Numbered from the stretch's first letter, positions 21,301-33,196 are shown. The stretch is DNA of 64,000 nt from Helicoverpa zea (GCF_022581195.2 NC_061462.1:10168001-10232000); one strand, 5' to 3'. Notes: generated by a model from the sequence alone, not told the origin. Program-made: numbers and translations.

Positions 21301-21344
21301 TATATATGATTTTCAATAGGTAATAAAGGTGACATATTTTCCAG

Positions 21345-21535
21345 AATGTTTCGTGACCCTAACAAAGCGAGGTAATCGTTTGATTTGGATTGGAAAATAT
21401 AGTTTTTGTCTGAAAAAGTCTAAAGGAGTAAAGAGTTTGTGGCGGTGTTCCACCCATTGCAATAAAGGATGCAAAGCTAGGCTTCATACTATAGACCAAG
21501 AAATTGTTTATAATGGAAATGTTCATAATCATTAA
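21345..21535 (+). CDS. mod(mdg4): FLYWCH exon
   Basis: Acceptor AG at 21343-21344 (catattttcc); TAA at 21533-21535; 62 codons. TKRGNRLIWIGKYSFCLKKS, LWRCSTHCNKGCKARLHTIDQ, final NVHNH. Ends exactly at H-x-H. Confidence 0.9.
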
Positions 21536-21979
21536 GGAAATTTGTTACTGTGCTTTGTTGTTGCTTTATTAAATAATTGTAAAAAGTGAAGATTTTTTTT
21601 ATACGTAAGTGATTAATGTCATTTTTCCCTAGCAACTGGTAATTAGTCGTAGATAACCCTAATATAATGGACACGTATTTTTTCTCTTAAACAAATATCG
21701 CTGAAAATACAACACGATTGAATTTTGTGTTGCATCACTTTTAAGCACAATTTTACATAAACGTCACAAACCCCTACTCCCAACCTTTAATGCCTTATGT
21801 ATAAGTGTTGTTAAAAATGTTTTATTAAAATAAAAAATACTTGTTCACTATTTTTTAATCACAACTTTGGTCGTATTTTTCTTTTTTATTCCAGCTTATC
21901 ATTTTTCATTTCATTAATTCAATTCAATATGTATCTTATATAAAAAAAAATGCAAAAGATAACTTATATTATTTTGCAG

Positions 21980-22167
21980 TTTCCACTTCATTATCTAGAA
22001 AGGGTAAGCCGATGATCAATTTCAATGGTTACAAATACTTTGAGAAATACTGCTACGGGAAGAAACATTTCTGGAAGTGCTCGACTCATCATAACAAGGG
22101 ATGTAAGGCCACTCTTCTGGGTATTGGGAACGATATTGTAGACTTGTGTAGGGATCATAACCACTAA
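21980..22167 (+). CDS. mod(mdg4): FLYWCH exon
   Basis: Acceptor AG at 21978-21979 (tattttgc); TAA at 22165-22167; 61 codons without an ATG before the domain. SLSRKGKPMINFNGYKYFEK, FWKCSTHHNKGCKATLLGIGN, final DHNH. The large nested transposon block begins 18 bases after the stop. Confidence 0.87.
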
Positions 22168-22355
22168 CACATTACGTGTACATATCGGGTGTGTCGTACC
22201 TAATCACATTAAATTAAATACGTTAATATACTGGTTTACATATGTCGATTAGCACAAAGAAAAAAATAAAATACGTAAAAATAAAAAAATGAATTTTTCA
22301 AACAAAGTTAATAGCAGCGTTTTACCTGAAATAAAACGCATATTAAATACTTACC

Positions 22356-22517
22356 TTATTTGAAGCTTACTAGTTTGAGATAGGCACCTACGTGTTTTCC
22401 GCTTTTATCTCTGTCCTTTTCTACCCCATATCTTGCATCTCTCTCGCACACCGACCAGTTTCACTCCCCACCAGGCAGGAGGCGACGAGTGTTCTCGGCG
22501 GCCACAGTTCGTCATTG
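22356..22517. repeat. DIRS left inverted terminal repeat
   Basis: About 162 bases whose reverse complement lies at 27345-27506; includes 'gaagcttactagtttgagat' and 'ccaggcaggaggcgacgagt'. Confidence 0.9.
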
Positions 22518-22547
22518 AGTCGAAAACACCAGGCAGAAATTAAAATG

Positions 22548-22644
22548 TAAGCTTCAAATAAGGTAAGTATTTAATATGCGTTTTATTTCAGGTAAAACGC
22601 TGCTATTAAATTCTTGACCGTTATTTGAAGCTTACTAGTTTGAG
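22548..22644. repeat. DIRS internal complementary region
   Basis: First half is the complement of 22308-22370, second half the complement of 27489-27520, joined at 'cgctgctattaaattcttg'. This region templates end repair in the DIRS replication model. Confidence 0.85.
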
Positions 22645-23099
22645 ACGTGTTTGTTATCGCCTGGTGGAAGTGGACGCCAATGTGAGCAAAAGCACAATGA
22701 AATTGTGTATGTAAATAGGTACTTAGGTACACGAGTAATCACATGTAAGTATGTGTATTGCGTCCTGGAATACTAATGTAATCAAAGTTAACTGGTACTG
22801 GTACTCAGCTACATCCTGTTAGACTGGAAGCCGACCCCAACATAGTTGGGAAAGGGGCTCGAAGGATGAGTAATAAAAATTAAAAGAGAGATGCAAGAAC
22901 AAAAGCAAAAATTGATTTCATTTTCTAATAGTAATTAACAAAAACATTGCGATACTTCTTAATAACAATAGTAACAAAAATATAGACATTAATCAGCTGG
23001 ATTAATTAAATAATCGAGATAACTTGCTACTTCTATTTAGTGGGTATCTTTCCCTTCTGTAAAAATGGGCAAATGTATTGCCTGATCGCCAATTACCCT

Positions 23100-23490
23100 T
23101 TGCTAATATATCGTCCAAAGGTATATTGTCAACACAGATTTTGACGCTACCGCCGAGTGGAAGCTTCCTGGGGTTGTAGTTATTCCTGCCCCTTTTAACA
23201 ATGTCTTAATCCACCCGTATCATCGTTCGGGTGCCTGCCTTTGGTTGGCCTCTAACGGATATAAATAAATTTAAGGAATTAGCCGATGTCCGTCTATCTT
23301 CTAACAAGGCTTTAGTCTTTCTGACCCAATACACTGGACTTAGATTTATATTTTCCTGATTATCCATCAAACAACAACCCGACTGCCTATGACTAGAACT
23401 GTCGGTCTTAGAGCCAAAGACTGGCCATAAGATTAAATTATCTTTGTTGTTTTTGAAATGTTCTGGGTCTATTGCAAGCAAGGAAAGATC
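23100..23490 (-). pseudogene. DIRS tyrosine recombinase fragment
   Basis: The frame at 23206-23481 reads SPVYWVRKTKALLEDRRTS and LFISVRGQPKAGTRTMIRVD, the N-terminal part of a DIRS tyrosine recombinase. The catalytic R..H-R..Y part would lie at lower coordinates and I did not find it intact. Confidence 0.65.
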
Positions 23491-24108
23491 ATGGACTCGC
23501 CTTTCCGAAACAAGCTAGCAAAAGAAAGAGCAGCAGTGTGCCTGAAAGTTGCAAATGGATTATTCTCGTCTACGTTTACTGCACTTAAGTAGGTTACCAA
23601 TTGGTCAATATTCCAGATGGACGGCTTCCCGGGGAACAGGTTTGCTCAGCGCTATTGATTTTAAAATGTGTCCGACTAGAACGTGTGAACCTAGCTCTAG
23701 AGTGGTTTCTGCATTGCATAGTGTAGCTATAACTGACTTGTGTAATAAAATAGTATTGTATGCTAGTTTATTTACTATGTGTAAGTCCGCTAAAAATTGG
23801 GTAAGTATAGGTCCAAATAGGGATTCAAGGATTCATAGGATCCAATTTCATACTTTTCGCCCCAATTTAACCATCGACTCCAAGCTGATTGATAAGTGTT
23901 GCGTGTGGATTGAAGAAGACTTCAGTCGGAGAGACTCCTTGTCCCTCCCCCCCCCCCCATTTCCTTGACCTTGGCAGGGGGTATCCCCGTTGCTGTGTCT
24001 ATCGGTTTCTTCTCGAGGTTCATCAGTGTGTAGGGTACTGCTAATGATCGGGACTTCGGGAATCTGCTCGCCAAAATACCTGGTGCCACCGAAGGAACTA
24101 CTATGAAA

Positions 24109-24840
24109 TTAACTCCCGTTCCTGAATTGAGATGACTGAGGACCTACGGTATAAGGTAAGGTGGCGGTAATACCCATGCTAGCGGGTAAGTCAAAACTTG
24201 AGAAAAATGCATCGTGGAACCCCGCTTTCGGGTCCTTCAGATCTAGGGGCACGTAGTACACAACTATGTGTCCCTGGGCTCGCTTCGAGGCAAATAGGTC
24301 CACTGCTGATACAAGATGCCACTCCGGTGGAGGTTTGTGTCGGGAGAGATGGTCTGCCTGACTGTTGAATAGGGCTGGTATATGATTCACGACGTGATAG
24401 ATTTGATACAGCTCAAGATAACTGAATACTCTGTACGTCAAGTTCGGTAGGCTCCTTGATCGGGTGCCACCTTGATTTCTTAGATATGACACCACAGTCC
24501 CATTTCTGCATTGAAAAATGGCTGTTGATCTCTTTAGCAACTTGCCGTGATTTTCCAGTTAATACTGCAAGCATCTCTCAGATCGCAGTGAAAGCCTTTT
24601 TCTCTCTCGTTCCATGAACCCATTACGGGAGTTCCGTTCAGTTGTGCCCCCATCCTACATCGGAGGCGTCCGTGGTTATAAGGTGACAGGGAAGTGGCGA
24701 ATGAATATCCAAGGTTTGGTGGCAGCTGACCAGCCACCACTTTAGATCTGCTAAGGTATCTGCTGGTAGGTTCAACATTGCTATACTCCATTCACCGAGC
24801 CGTGAGCCCACAATGTAACCAAAGAATGACACTTTTTCAA
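24109..24840 (-). pseudogene. DIRS RNase H / connection region
   Basis: 24638-24832 gives LADLKWWLVSCHQTLD and LITTDASDVGWG, an RNase H-like start after the reverse transcriptase; 24109-24540 gives PPEWHLVSAVDLFASK. They lie in different frames with interruptions between them. Confidence 0.7.
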
Positions 24841-25415
24841 AATGGTGGGTATAACCCGACCGATGACAAAAACGTCACATTTTTATGTAAAATGTTCTTA
24901 GTATCTGTGGTCTTCAATTAAGTAGGGTTCTATGTATGACAGTCAAGACTTCTAGGTTCATTTTACATGTAAACGATTTACTACATATTTCATTAAAATT
25001 AAGAAAATAATTTACGGCATTTATTATACATATTTGATTTCAATTAAGTTTGAAAAGATTGCATAAGTTCCACAGACATCGTTCTAAAATATCATTTCTA
25101 ATGTTGTCAGTATATTACTTTCGTAGTTATTTTTATAAAATATGATCATTACTTCAATCGTGACTTATAAGAACCCTTTTTATGATTTGTTCACCGTTTG
25201 GCTCACGGTTCCATGAATAGGGTAGGTATAGATTGCTGTTCAACACTGCATTGAGGAAAGTGAGGAGAGCCCGGTAATGCAGTCTGCCGTATGGAACAAC
25301 GAAAACTTGCGAAGTTTAAAAGTCCTATCAAGCTATGCAGGTCTTCTAAGTTTGTCGTGCTGTTTGTCACGTAGTGCGTTTTGTCATTATCTTGTTGATA
25401 ATGCTTGCGATTTAT

Positions 25416-25946
25416 TCACTTGCCATCCAAAACATGGTGCAAATGATCCCAAAGTAGGCAAATATATCTTGGTGAGCCACCAGAAAATCGAGATACACAA
25501 TTATGAGTAACCCTTGAGTTTTCAAAGTTTGAGCCACCCAAATTGGTCACTGTGGCGAAGGTCTTGGGTGCCGTGCTTAAGCCAAATGGTAGGCACGTAA
25601 TCTGAAGCAGTCTTCTTCTGTATACTAATCGAAGAACATATCTGTGACCTTCGGCTACCGGAAGGTAGAAGTAAGCCTGGGCGAGATCCACTTGCACAGC
25701 CATTCGTCTTTCTGAAGAAACTCTAGCACCCGAAAAACATTTATTAACCTGAAGGGTTCCGTAATTATGAACTTGTTGAGAACCTTGAGATTGAGTATTG
25801 GACGGTTCTTTCCGTCGCCTTTTGGGCACAAGAAACATATTGGAAAGAAAGCTGGCAGAATTTGCAGCTATCAATAGAACTTTTTGTTTTATCATTTGGG
25901 ATATGACGACCTCCATCTCTTTGGACTCTCTGGTCAAATCTGGCAT
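25416..25946 (-). pseudogene. DIRS reverse transcriptase fragment
   Basis: Reads SASFLSNMFLVPKRRRKEPS, MAVQVDLAQAYFYLPVAEGH and CLPFGLSTAPKTF, the fingers and palm of a DIRS/gypsy-like reverse transcriptase. The Y-x-DD motif expected after TAPKTF is replaced by SRFSGGSP, so the active site is disrupted or shifted out of frame. Confidence 0.75.
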
Positions 25947-26203
25947 TATCTATCAAAGGTGGCTTTTGGCCAATGGTATGCGATACCCAGTTATTATTTT
26001 TAACAAGAAAGGCGGAGCTCCCATTTCTTTCCATTGGTCTTGATATAATGTTAGGCAACCCGCCTGGAAAGTCATAACTTACGTGCCTTGTTGGACGCAT
26101 CAAAGTCCGCCTGCGGTCCTGGACGCTTTCTGTTTCCTCTGTTGGACATGGTTCCTATTGTAATTTACTCGTGATATCCCAAGGGAGCTTTTAGAGTTTT
26201 GCG

Positions 26204-26870
26204 TCACACGCCATTCAGCGTGAGTGTGATTACCATTTCCCTTCGAGGGAAGGTTATAATGGCGACTCTTCGAAAGTCGATCCAAAAAGCCACCCTGCGA
26301 GGGTAGATTGCAATGATGGTACGACCCGCAACATGCATGATTGGTACCCTGCGAGGGTCCGTGATAATGAGCCGACCCCTGCGGGGGATGGCTAGTATAC
26401 TTACTGGTCCCTGCTTTGTAATGATGCTGCTACTCGCAACATGCAAGATTGGTACCCTGCGCGGGTCCGTGATAATGAACCGACCCCTGCGGGGGGTGGC
26501 TAGTATACTTACTGGTCCCTGCTTTGTAATGATGCTGCGACTCGCAAAATGCAAGATTGGTACCCTGCGCGGGTCCGTGATAATGAACCGACCCCTGCGG
26601 GGGGTGGCTAGTATACTTACTGGCAGTCCTAGGCGGAGCGTACCAAGTCTTTCAAGGCCGAAAACCATCACACGCCGTGATAATGAGCCGACCCCTACGG
26701 GGGGTGGCTAACAGACTTACTGGCAGTCCGAGGGGAGCGTACCAAGTCTTTCAAGGCCGAAAACCATCACACGCCGTGATAATGAGCCGACCCCCATGGG
26801 GGGTGGCTAACAGACTTACTGGCAGTCCGAGGGGAGCGTACCAAGTCTTTCAAGGCCGAAAAGCTTTCTT
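26204..26870 (-). pseudogene. DIRS gag-like region with tandem repeats
   Basis: The - frame 26204-26671 contains three repeats of about 36 residues (ATPRRGRFIITDPRRVPI core). A second set of three repeats of about 95 bases ('gtaccaagtctttcaaggcc') follows to 26870. Position before the reverse transcriptase suggests gag, but no gag motif is recognisable. Confidence 0.5.
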
Positions 26871-27344
26871 GACACCACCAGCCCTCTTCAAGTGCGGTAG
26901 TGACCAGTCCGAACTAAGGAGATGCTGGTTGGACCGCACCTCACACCATTCTTTTTTGTCAAAAAGTTGAACGCCTTGCAGGATTGAACTAGGGCCACAG
27001 GTGCCTTAGGAACTTCGGGCTTGCTTTCTTTTCCATAGTCACGTGCACGGGCTGTGGTAGCTTTATTATTTACCGAATCCGTATTTGCTTTATAAGTCAC
27101 TCATTCTGAAAACAAATTACTGAAAAAAAAAAGTACACTGAAGAAACTCGTGACAAAAAAGGGGTAGATGTACAAAATATTAACACTTGATTTCGCAAAA
27201 TCGAATATCGAACGGTAAAACCGTTAACAAATTGTATAAAATATTATAAACTCACCTGTGTTCTGCGAGAGCACTGAGTTTATTTTTCAACGAAATACTA
27301 CAGCGGTTGGTTAGACCAACCTTCTCGGGCGGAAAACAAGACGC

Positions 27345-27506
27345 CAATGACGAACTGTGGCCGCCGAGAACACTCGTCGCCTCCTGCCTGGTGGGGAGTG
27401 AAACTGGTCGGTGTGCGAGAGAGATGCAAGATATGGGGTAGAAAAGGACAGAGATAAAAGCGGAAAACACGTAGGTGCCTATCTCAAACTAGTAAGCTTC
27501 AAATAA
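27345..27506. repeat. DIRS right inverted terminal repeat
   Basis: Complement of 22356-22517, ending 'gtaagcttcaaataa'. Confidence 0.9.
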
Positions 27507-27972
27507 CGGTCAAGAATTTAATAGAATAAAAATGTGCGAGATTTAGAACACCATATAAGAGTCAGCCTTAACAAACAACGGAAATTCTCACTTGAAAACT
27601 GACAGTTTTCGATACATAACACACGCGATGTTGTAAATTTTGAAAACGAAAAATGACCCCTGTGGCTAAACCACTGAATGGATTAGGTCCACTAGAACAA
27701 TTTGCCATAGAATATCATAAAGTATATGTGATAGGATTTCATGTGATTAGGTACGACACACCCGATATATTGTTCTATTCAACGATTTTGCCTTTAAATG
27801 TTTTTTTTCTGTGATGTTACATTCATACATATATTTTATAAGTACAATACCATGTTATTGGATATAGTATATTCTTTTTTTCTTACCTATATAACTTAAC
27901 CCTTTCCACACACTACGATAAACCTAAGTATAGAATAAGAAAGTAGTTTAATTTAAGATTTTAAACCCCATT

Positions 27973-28088
27973 GGTCTTACTACAAAAAAGTTAAACAGAC
28001 GTTCGTCACCTGTTTAACAAAATATTGTATGGAGATTGGAGTTGTTCCCGTAAACACGTGTCGAACGCCTGTTTTTTGTAGTAAGACC
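27973..28088. mobile_element. Small MITE with GGTCTTACTAC ends
   Basis: GGTCTTACTACAAAAAA at 27973-27989 and its complement at 28072-28088. An extra half copy lies at 28105-28127. Related in its ends to the 'CTACAAAAA' MITEs. Confidence 0.75.
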
Positions 28089-28212
28089 ACATATTAGGTA
28101 TATGTGGTCTTACTACAAAAAACAGGCTATAGAATTACCCAAGTATAGAGTAGGCTTAGACATCTATGTAGTTATTTTTGAACATATCACTAACAGCCAT
28201 TTTGCTTTTCAG

Positions 28213-28436
28213 TGACATTCTCAACGTCTTTGCGTGGCAATCGTATTCTGAACTACGGAGGTTTCACATACTTCAAGAAGAGCACCCGCCGAGGCAAGGA
28301 TCTGTGGAAGTGTTCTACCCACCACAGCAAGCGGTGCACGGCCACTATCGTGTCATTCAATGACATTATCATAGCTGTCAAAGATGTGCATAATCACACA
28401 AGATGCACTTGTGACTGCGGTAGAAGTCGCCATTAA
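28213..28436 (+). CDS. mod(mdg4): FLYWCH exon with Cys-rich tail
   Basis: Acceptor AG at 28211-28212 (ttgcttttc); TAA at 28434-28436; 73 codons. SLRGNRILNYGGFTYFKK, LWKCSTHHSKRCTATIVSFND and VHNH, then TRCTCDCGRSRH. The tail adds three Cys and a His that could bind another metal. AATAAA at 28742-28747. Confidence 0.88.
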
Positions 28437-29290
28437 AATGGACATATCAGGGAATTCGACAAGAAATAACTCTACTAAACTAAACTAACTGGTACTCAGT
28501 TGCATCCAGTTAGATTGAAAGCCGACCCCAACATAATTGGGACAAGACAAGGATAGTAACATATTGATATTTAAGTAATGCATTTAATGTGTCTATGTCT
28601 ATGGATTTAACTCGTATAACCAAAGTTATTTACTAGTAATTTCTCTTTGTTAGTATATTCACGATATATCAATAGTATGTACACGTTTTTGATCTCTTGA
28701 TGTCAAATATTTATAGATGTTTATGCGTTTATAATAACACGAATAAAATAGTTTAAGTGACATCAGAATTAGGCGGTGTTGTGAACTGCCTACATATTTG
28801 AAGTCTGAAAAACTTATCTATAGGTACGTTGTTTTGCCATAAAATATTGATTGAAGACTTATTATGAATCTAATGTCTTAATTCAATCTCTCGTGGCAGG
28901 TCAAAGAATAGATAAATAGGTTTATTGAAATCCACTGTTAGTCTTACTTATGAGGGTATGAAACTCGCATTGCCTAATTCTGTAGTTAAACAAAAAAAAA
29001 ACTCAAAATATCTGCATTTTACATAGAGATAGTTTCTGAGATTTGAAGATATTATAGTATTAGTAGATAATAAGTATTTGTTTATTGTCTATATAAATAA
29101 TCATATAATGAATATCGATGTCAGTAAAATTATGAATCATACATAGTTGTAAGACTTATGGATGTTGCAGGTGTATTAGGAAACTTTTTTTGGAAGATAT
29201 TTTAAATTCACCTGTCGGCTTAAATACAAGAACAAAAAAGGTTTTTAAAAAGCTATAGGCTTTATATTTTGTCATCCGATTTATGTGTGT
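28437..29290 (+). other. Intron with SINE-tail fragment
   Basis: A 'gccgaccccaacataattgg' tail lies at 28520-28540. The rest is AT-rich; no exon seen. Confidence 0.45.
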
Positions 29291-29445
29291 ATGAGGCTGG
29301 CAATTCACGGACCGCTTGAAGCAGTCAGGGGCGACAGATTCAAGCTGTCGACCGCCGGAATCGGACCGCCGGTATGCAGTCACTGTGCAGTCGCAGCTTG
29401 AAGCTGTCGACCCTGACTGCTTCAAGCAGTCCGTGTACTGCCGGC
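29290..29445. repeat. Palindromic GC-rich MITE-like insert
   Basis: 'cacggaccgcttgaagcagt' near the left and 'actgcttcaagcagtccgtg' near the right form an inverted repeat; the centre carries 'gctgtcgacc' and 'ccgccggaatcgg'. It directly precedes a possible FLYWCH remnant. Confidence 0.65.
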
Positions 29446-29449
29446 CTAA

Positions 29450-29558
29450 TAGTTATGATTGCCACACGATACATATGAGGGATGTTTCGGTGTGCAATCA
29501 CAATCACGAAAAATTCATTGAAGATTTTATTCATTTAAAGTCGGAGTCATTGAAGTAA
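29450..29558 (+). pseudogene. Possible FLYWCH exon 3' remnant
   Basis: The frame ending at 29558 reads CHTIHMRDVSVCNHNHEKF, similar to the last strand and H-x-H of the family, followed by a 16-residue tail. No W-x-C part or acceptor; a palindromic insert sits where the core should be. Confidence 0.45.
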
Positions 29559-29795
29559 GTTTGATTAAAACATCTTCCAAATTAAGCATTAGAATTAAAT
29601 TGATGTGAATTTAAATATTACGTGTCATTTACATAATATTCATAAATTATATAGCTGGCAAGTTTTGTCCAAGTAGTTGTAAGAAAGCCATAATTTTTGA
29701 ATAATTATTGCATTTTGATCTCATTAATATCTGTAGTTACGTATATGTATATAGAAATCATGATTAAATACTAATTATTACTTACTGTAGTTACT

Positions 29796-29922
29796 GTTCT
29801 CGTCAAATAACTTTGCTTGTTTGACGTCAGCCATGCCTCACGCATGCGCAATGATGTTTTGATCTCAGTGGTACTGTTTTACAGTCACGAATTTCAACGC
29901 GGCAAAATTATTTGACGAGAAC
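29796..29922. mobile_element. MITE with GTTCTCGTCAAATAA ends
   Basis: GTTCTCGTCAAATAA at 29796-29810 and TTATTTGACGAGAAC at 29908-29922. Single-arm relatives occur near 48314-48330 and 60075-60090. Confidence 0.75.
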
Positions 29923-30489
29923 CGTTAATTTTTCATATTAATTATAATAAATCGGTGTTTGTCAAGATATAGAAAATAGAACAAGAATATACGAAAAAAA
30001 AATATAAAACACAAAAAAAAACTGCACAAATGGTCTTAGATATTACCACACATACAATACATACTAAATGTTTACTTATCCGATGATTATCTCATATTTG
30101 CTGTTCAAAATGTTCTATGTGTTTCAATTTCAATAAAATATTCATTCCATCAGTATCCATTGTTATTCCACCAGTGTTTAGTTTCATAGACATATTTTGA
30201 TATACCATTTATTTATAGATACTTGATTTTTCAAGTCCGTGAAAAGTATTTTGTCATGCCATGTGAAAATATTTTCCGCTAAGAACAGGTAAGTAGACAG
30301 AGTAGTAGACAGTAGACAGAGTAGTAGAAATCCATTTTAGATTTGATCAATACTTCAAGCTATACTATAAAAAAAATACAAAAAAACGTTTCACGTTCAT
30401 GAAAAGGCTACAAATGGACGAAAGAAATTAGAAAAAAATGTCTTAAGTTTAGAAGTGTAATTAATTTAATGTTTTTTGTTATTTTACAG

Positions 30490-30695
30490 TTACCTTCACC
30501 CAGTCATCAAGAGGCAACCCACTTATACTGTTTGAGGGCTACACGTATTTCAAAAAGACTGTGTATGGGCCAAAGGCTATATGGAACTGCTCTACTCATC
30601 ACAACAAACGTTGTAAAGCTTCCATAATGACTTTAGATGGGAAAATGATCGCCATCAATTATGAACATAATCATGAAAGGAAATCCTGCTATTAG
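30490..30695 (+). CDS. mod(mdg4): FLYWCH exon, GGYTYYKK group
   Basis: Acceptor AG at 30488-30489 (attttac); TAG at 30693-30695; 67 codons. QSSRGNPLILFEGYTYFKK, IWNCSTHHNKRCKASIMTLDG, EHNHERKSCY. It has IWNC in place of RWxC, shared with 34374-34597. Confidence 0.88.
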
Positions 30696-31063
30696 AAATA
30701 CACTTTCTTCCCCTAAATGATCAGGTAACGTAGTGGTACCTTTCTTCAAGTAATTGTTTTAGCTGTGTTTTTTTAACAGTATAATTGCTGAATAGCTACT
30801 ATGATTATTAAATCTCAGCCTACCACCTAGCTATATTGACGTTTCACTAACCTGTAATAGGTCTATATGAAAAACCTTTGACTTTATCTAAGATCCTGAT
30901 TAACATTGATCCTGGTTTTATTGAATAATACTAACATTACTAATGTAACTTAAAAAAATATATTTATATCAGTTAAAATTTTGCAAATAAGTTATGTATA
31001 GCAAGCCGACAACGCCAATTCAATTAGTGCTCAAACTGAAATTAAACGAGTCTTTCTTTTTAG

Positions 31064-31260
31064 TCGTCTTCTCAACGTCAAGAAGAGGCAGACCTTTGAT
31101 TCACATGGGAGGCTACAAATATTACAAGAAAATCAACTATGGACAGAAGGCAAGATGGTATTGTTCAACACACCACGATAGAGGTTGTAATGCTTCTTTA
31201 TTGACTTTTGATGACCAAATCATCGCCGTCAAAGGTCTACATAACCATACTGGGATGTGA
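31064..31260 (+). CDS. mod(mdg4): FLYWCH exon, GGYTYYKK group
   Basis: Acceptor AG at 31062-31063 (ctttcttttt); TGA at 31258-31260; 64 codons. TSRRGRPLIHMGGYKYYKK, RWYCSTHHDRGCNASLLTFDD, LHNHTGM. AATAAA at 31325-31330. Confidence 0.9.
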
Positions 31261-31920
31261 ATATTAAATATTTTATTTATTTATTCTATTTATTCCTTTA
31301 CATCAGGCAACATTACAATACCTAAATAAATCGATACAAAATAATAACTATAAACTAATACATAAATATGTATATTGAGTGATTTTTTGTTTTATTCGTT
31401 TTAGTATAAGGCTGTGTCCCCAGCAGGCAATATGTTAGCAGGCGATTGAGCTTGCGGCGTATTGGTTTAGTAAGCCCTTCCATGTATTTGAAATGGAGTG
31501 TCTTGTGTGTCTACAGTTTGCTAGGTTTGGCTCACTTTGCGCAGTTCGTAGCTTTACGTACGTAGACGGTCTCAATTAGTGGTCGACTCACAACAATACC
31601 AAAAAGAAAATTGATCTGCGCTGACGCAAAGTTCGTTACTTTACGGCTCACTCAGTGAGCTAAAACGTTAGCCCACTGACACAGTCAAAGCGGCATCTTC
31701 GTAGATATCTGATTTGTAGCAGTCAAGAAAAAAATACGATAATATTTATTTACAATAAAAATCTCACTTTTATTTTTAGTCAATTACATTCTCATTTTTA
31801 GTCAACAATCCTTTTTGGGTTTACGTAACCAAAGGGTAAAACGAGACCCTATTTGTTACCAAGACTTCACTGTCCGTCAGTCACCAGGCTTCACAGATGA
31901 TGTATTTCTGTGCGCTGTTA

Positions 31921-32933
31921 GGCTCAATTCACACCAAAAGCGCGGCGAAGGGCAGCGAAGCGCAGCGACCCGCTCGGTAGAGAACGCGCGTGGATTCCCG
32001 CGACTGCTCGAGAATTCGCTGGAATGCTCGAGAAGTCGCGGGACTGCGCGCGCCTTTTCGAGCCCGCCCGCGATGAATTCACGGGCCGCTCTTCTAGCGC
32101 AGTTGACTTTCAACAAAACAAGAGGAAACTTGTGTTTAAGCAGTAATATGGGTGTTTTGGATTTAATCATTATTGCACATACAAGGTGTTGATTTGCATT
32201 TGTGCCATAGTTCAGGAGGAGGACATACAATACGTAAATAATCGATTGGAATTACAGCAGATGGGAAATAACTAATATGCACTACTTTTTTTGTCATTGT
32301 AATGTCGTGGTATTTCCAAAGTAATCCAATTTTATGAATGAAATTTATGAGTGATCGTTGCGTATGCTTTGTGTTTGCGTTTGTGTGAGAGTGCAGCACG
32401 GTTTTAATGCCAGTAACGTACGCGCCAAGTTTAAATAAGGCTAGATGACATTTACGGAATTCCGAAAAAAATTAAAGAAAAAAAATTACGTACCAATTTT
32501 TTTATTGATTTGGGTCAAGAATCATTAGCATAATTACCTCCTTGAATATGGCACGGATGCAAATCAACAGCTTGTATAATTGAAGAGGAAGAAGCCGAAG
32601 AGATAAAGAGAAAAAAGAAAAGATTAAAAAGAAAAACCCACTCGCTCGCGCATTCGCAACAGACGCGCGCGGGGAGAGGGCGCGAGGGGCGGGATATTGC
32701 CAGCGACCGCTCGCTACTGCTAGAGCATTCTCGGGAGTTCCCGCGCAGTCGCACGACTCCGTTCATGGAATTCGCGGGAAGTCCCGCGGCGCCGCGGGCA
32801 TCCGCGCGACTCGTTCGAGTTTCTCATGCGAAAATATACATTATAGTAATGGGAATAAAGTAAAAATTCAAATGACACTCAAACCGCGCTTCGCTTCGCT
32901 GCCCTTCGCCGCGCTTTTGGTGTGAATTGAGCC
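31921..32933. mobile_element. 1-kb Harbinger-like non-autonomous element
   Basis: Ends GGCTCAATTCACACCAAAAG and its complement; inner arms continue with 'cgcggcgaagggcagcgaag'. TTA at 31918-31920 and 32934-32936. The interior is GC-rich and partly mirrored (clusters of 'cgcgggactgc'), with no transposase frame. Confidence 0.88.
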
Positions 32934-33008
32934 TTACAACAATTACCTATTAAAAATAATAGAGTTTCCCTATATATTAAATGTGTTTTTTTCTTCTTTT
33001 CTTTTTAG

Positions 33009-33196
33009 TTATCTTCATAAGATCAAGGAGGGGCAGACCTTTACTACAAAATGGAGGCTACACTTATTACAAAAAAAGTATTAGCGGATTAAAATCTACA
33101 TGGTATTGTTCTACACATAACAACAATGGTTGCAGAGCTCATGTAGTCACCGTTAATGAGGAAATTCTTGCCATTAAAAATCAACATAACCATTAA
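33009..33196 (+). CDS. mod(mdg4): FLYWCH exon, GGYTYYKK group
   Basis: Acceptor AG at 33007-33008 after a 20-base pyrimidine tract; TAA at 33194-33196; 61 codons. RSRRGRPLLQNGGYTYYKK, TWYCSTHNNNGCRAHVVTVNE, final QHNH. AATAAA at 33247-33252, only 50 bases after the stop. Confidence 0.9.

Larger units (their letters stand above)
22308..27521 (-). mobile_element. DIRS-type tyrosine-recombinase retrotransposon
   Basis: Inverted terminal repeats at 22356-22517 and 27345-27506, plus an internal complementary region at 22548-22644 that joins the complements of both outer ends. This is the DIRS signature. Genes read on the - strand in the order gag-like, reverse transcriptase, RNase H, recombinase. 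Frames are broken by frameshifts, so the copy looks dead. No target duplication, as expected for recombinase insertion. Confidence 0.85.
22185..27765. mobile_element. TA-flanked inverted-repeat transposon interrupted by a DIRS element
   Basis: The ends are 25-bp perfect inverted repeats: TCGGGTGTGTCGTACC... at 22185-22209 and its complement at 27741-27765. TA flanks both sides (22183-22184, 27766-27767), as in Tc1/mariner-like elements. Without the inserted DIRS element only about 367 bases remain, with no transposase frame, so it is a non-autonomous (MITE) host. Confidence 0.8.

Noticed and set aside
23549..23968. 139-codon + open frame inside the DIRS element
   Set aside because: No motif; antisense to the recombinase/RNase H region.
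26313..26711. 132-codon repetitive + open frame
   Set aside because: Produced by the tandem DNA repeats, which also read open on the - strand; element polarity is -.
31815..32230. Open frames on both strands at 31.8-32.2 kb
   Set aside because: They lie across the end of a TTA-flanked inverted-repeat element and its flank; no homology or splice context.
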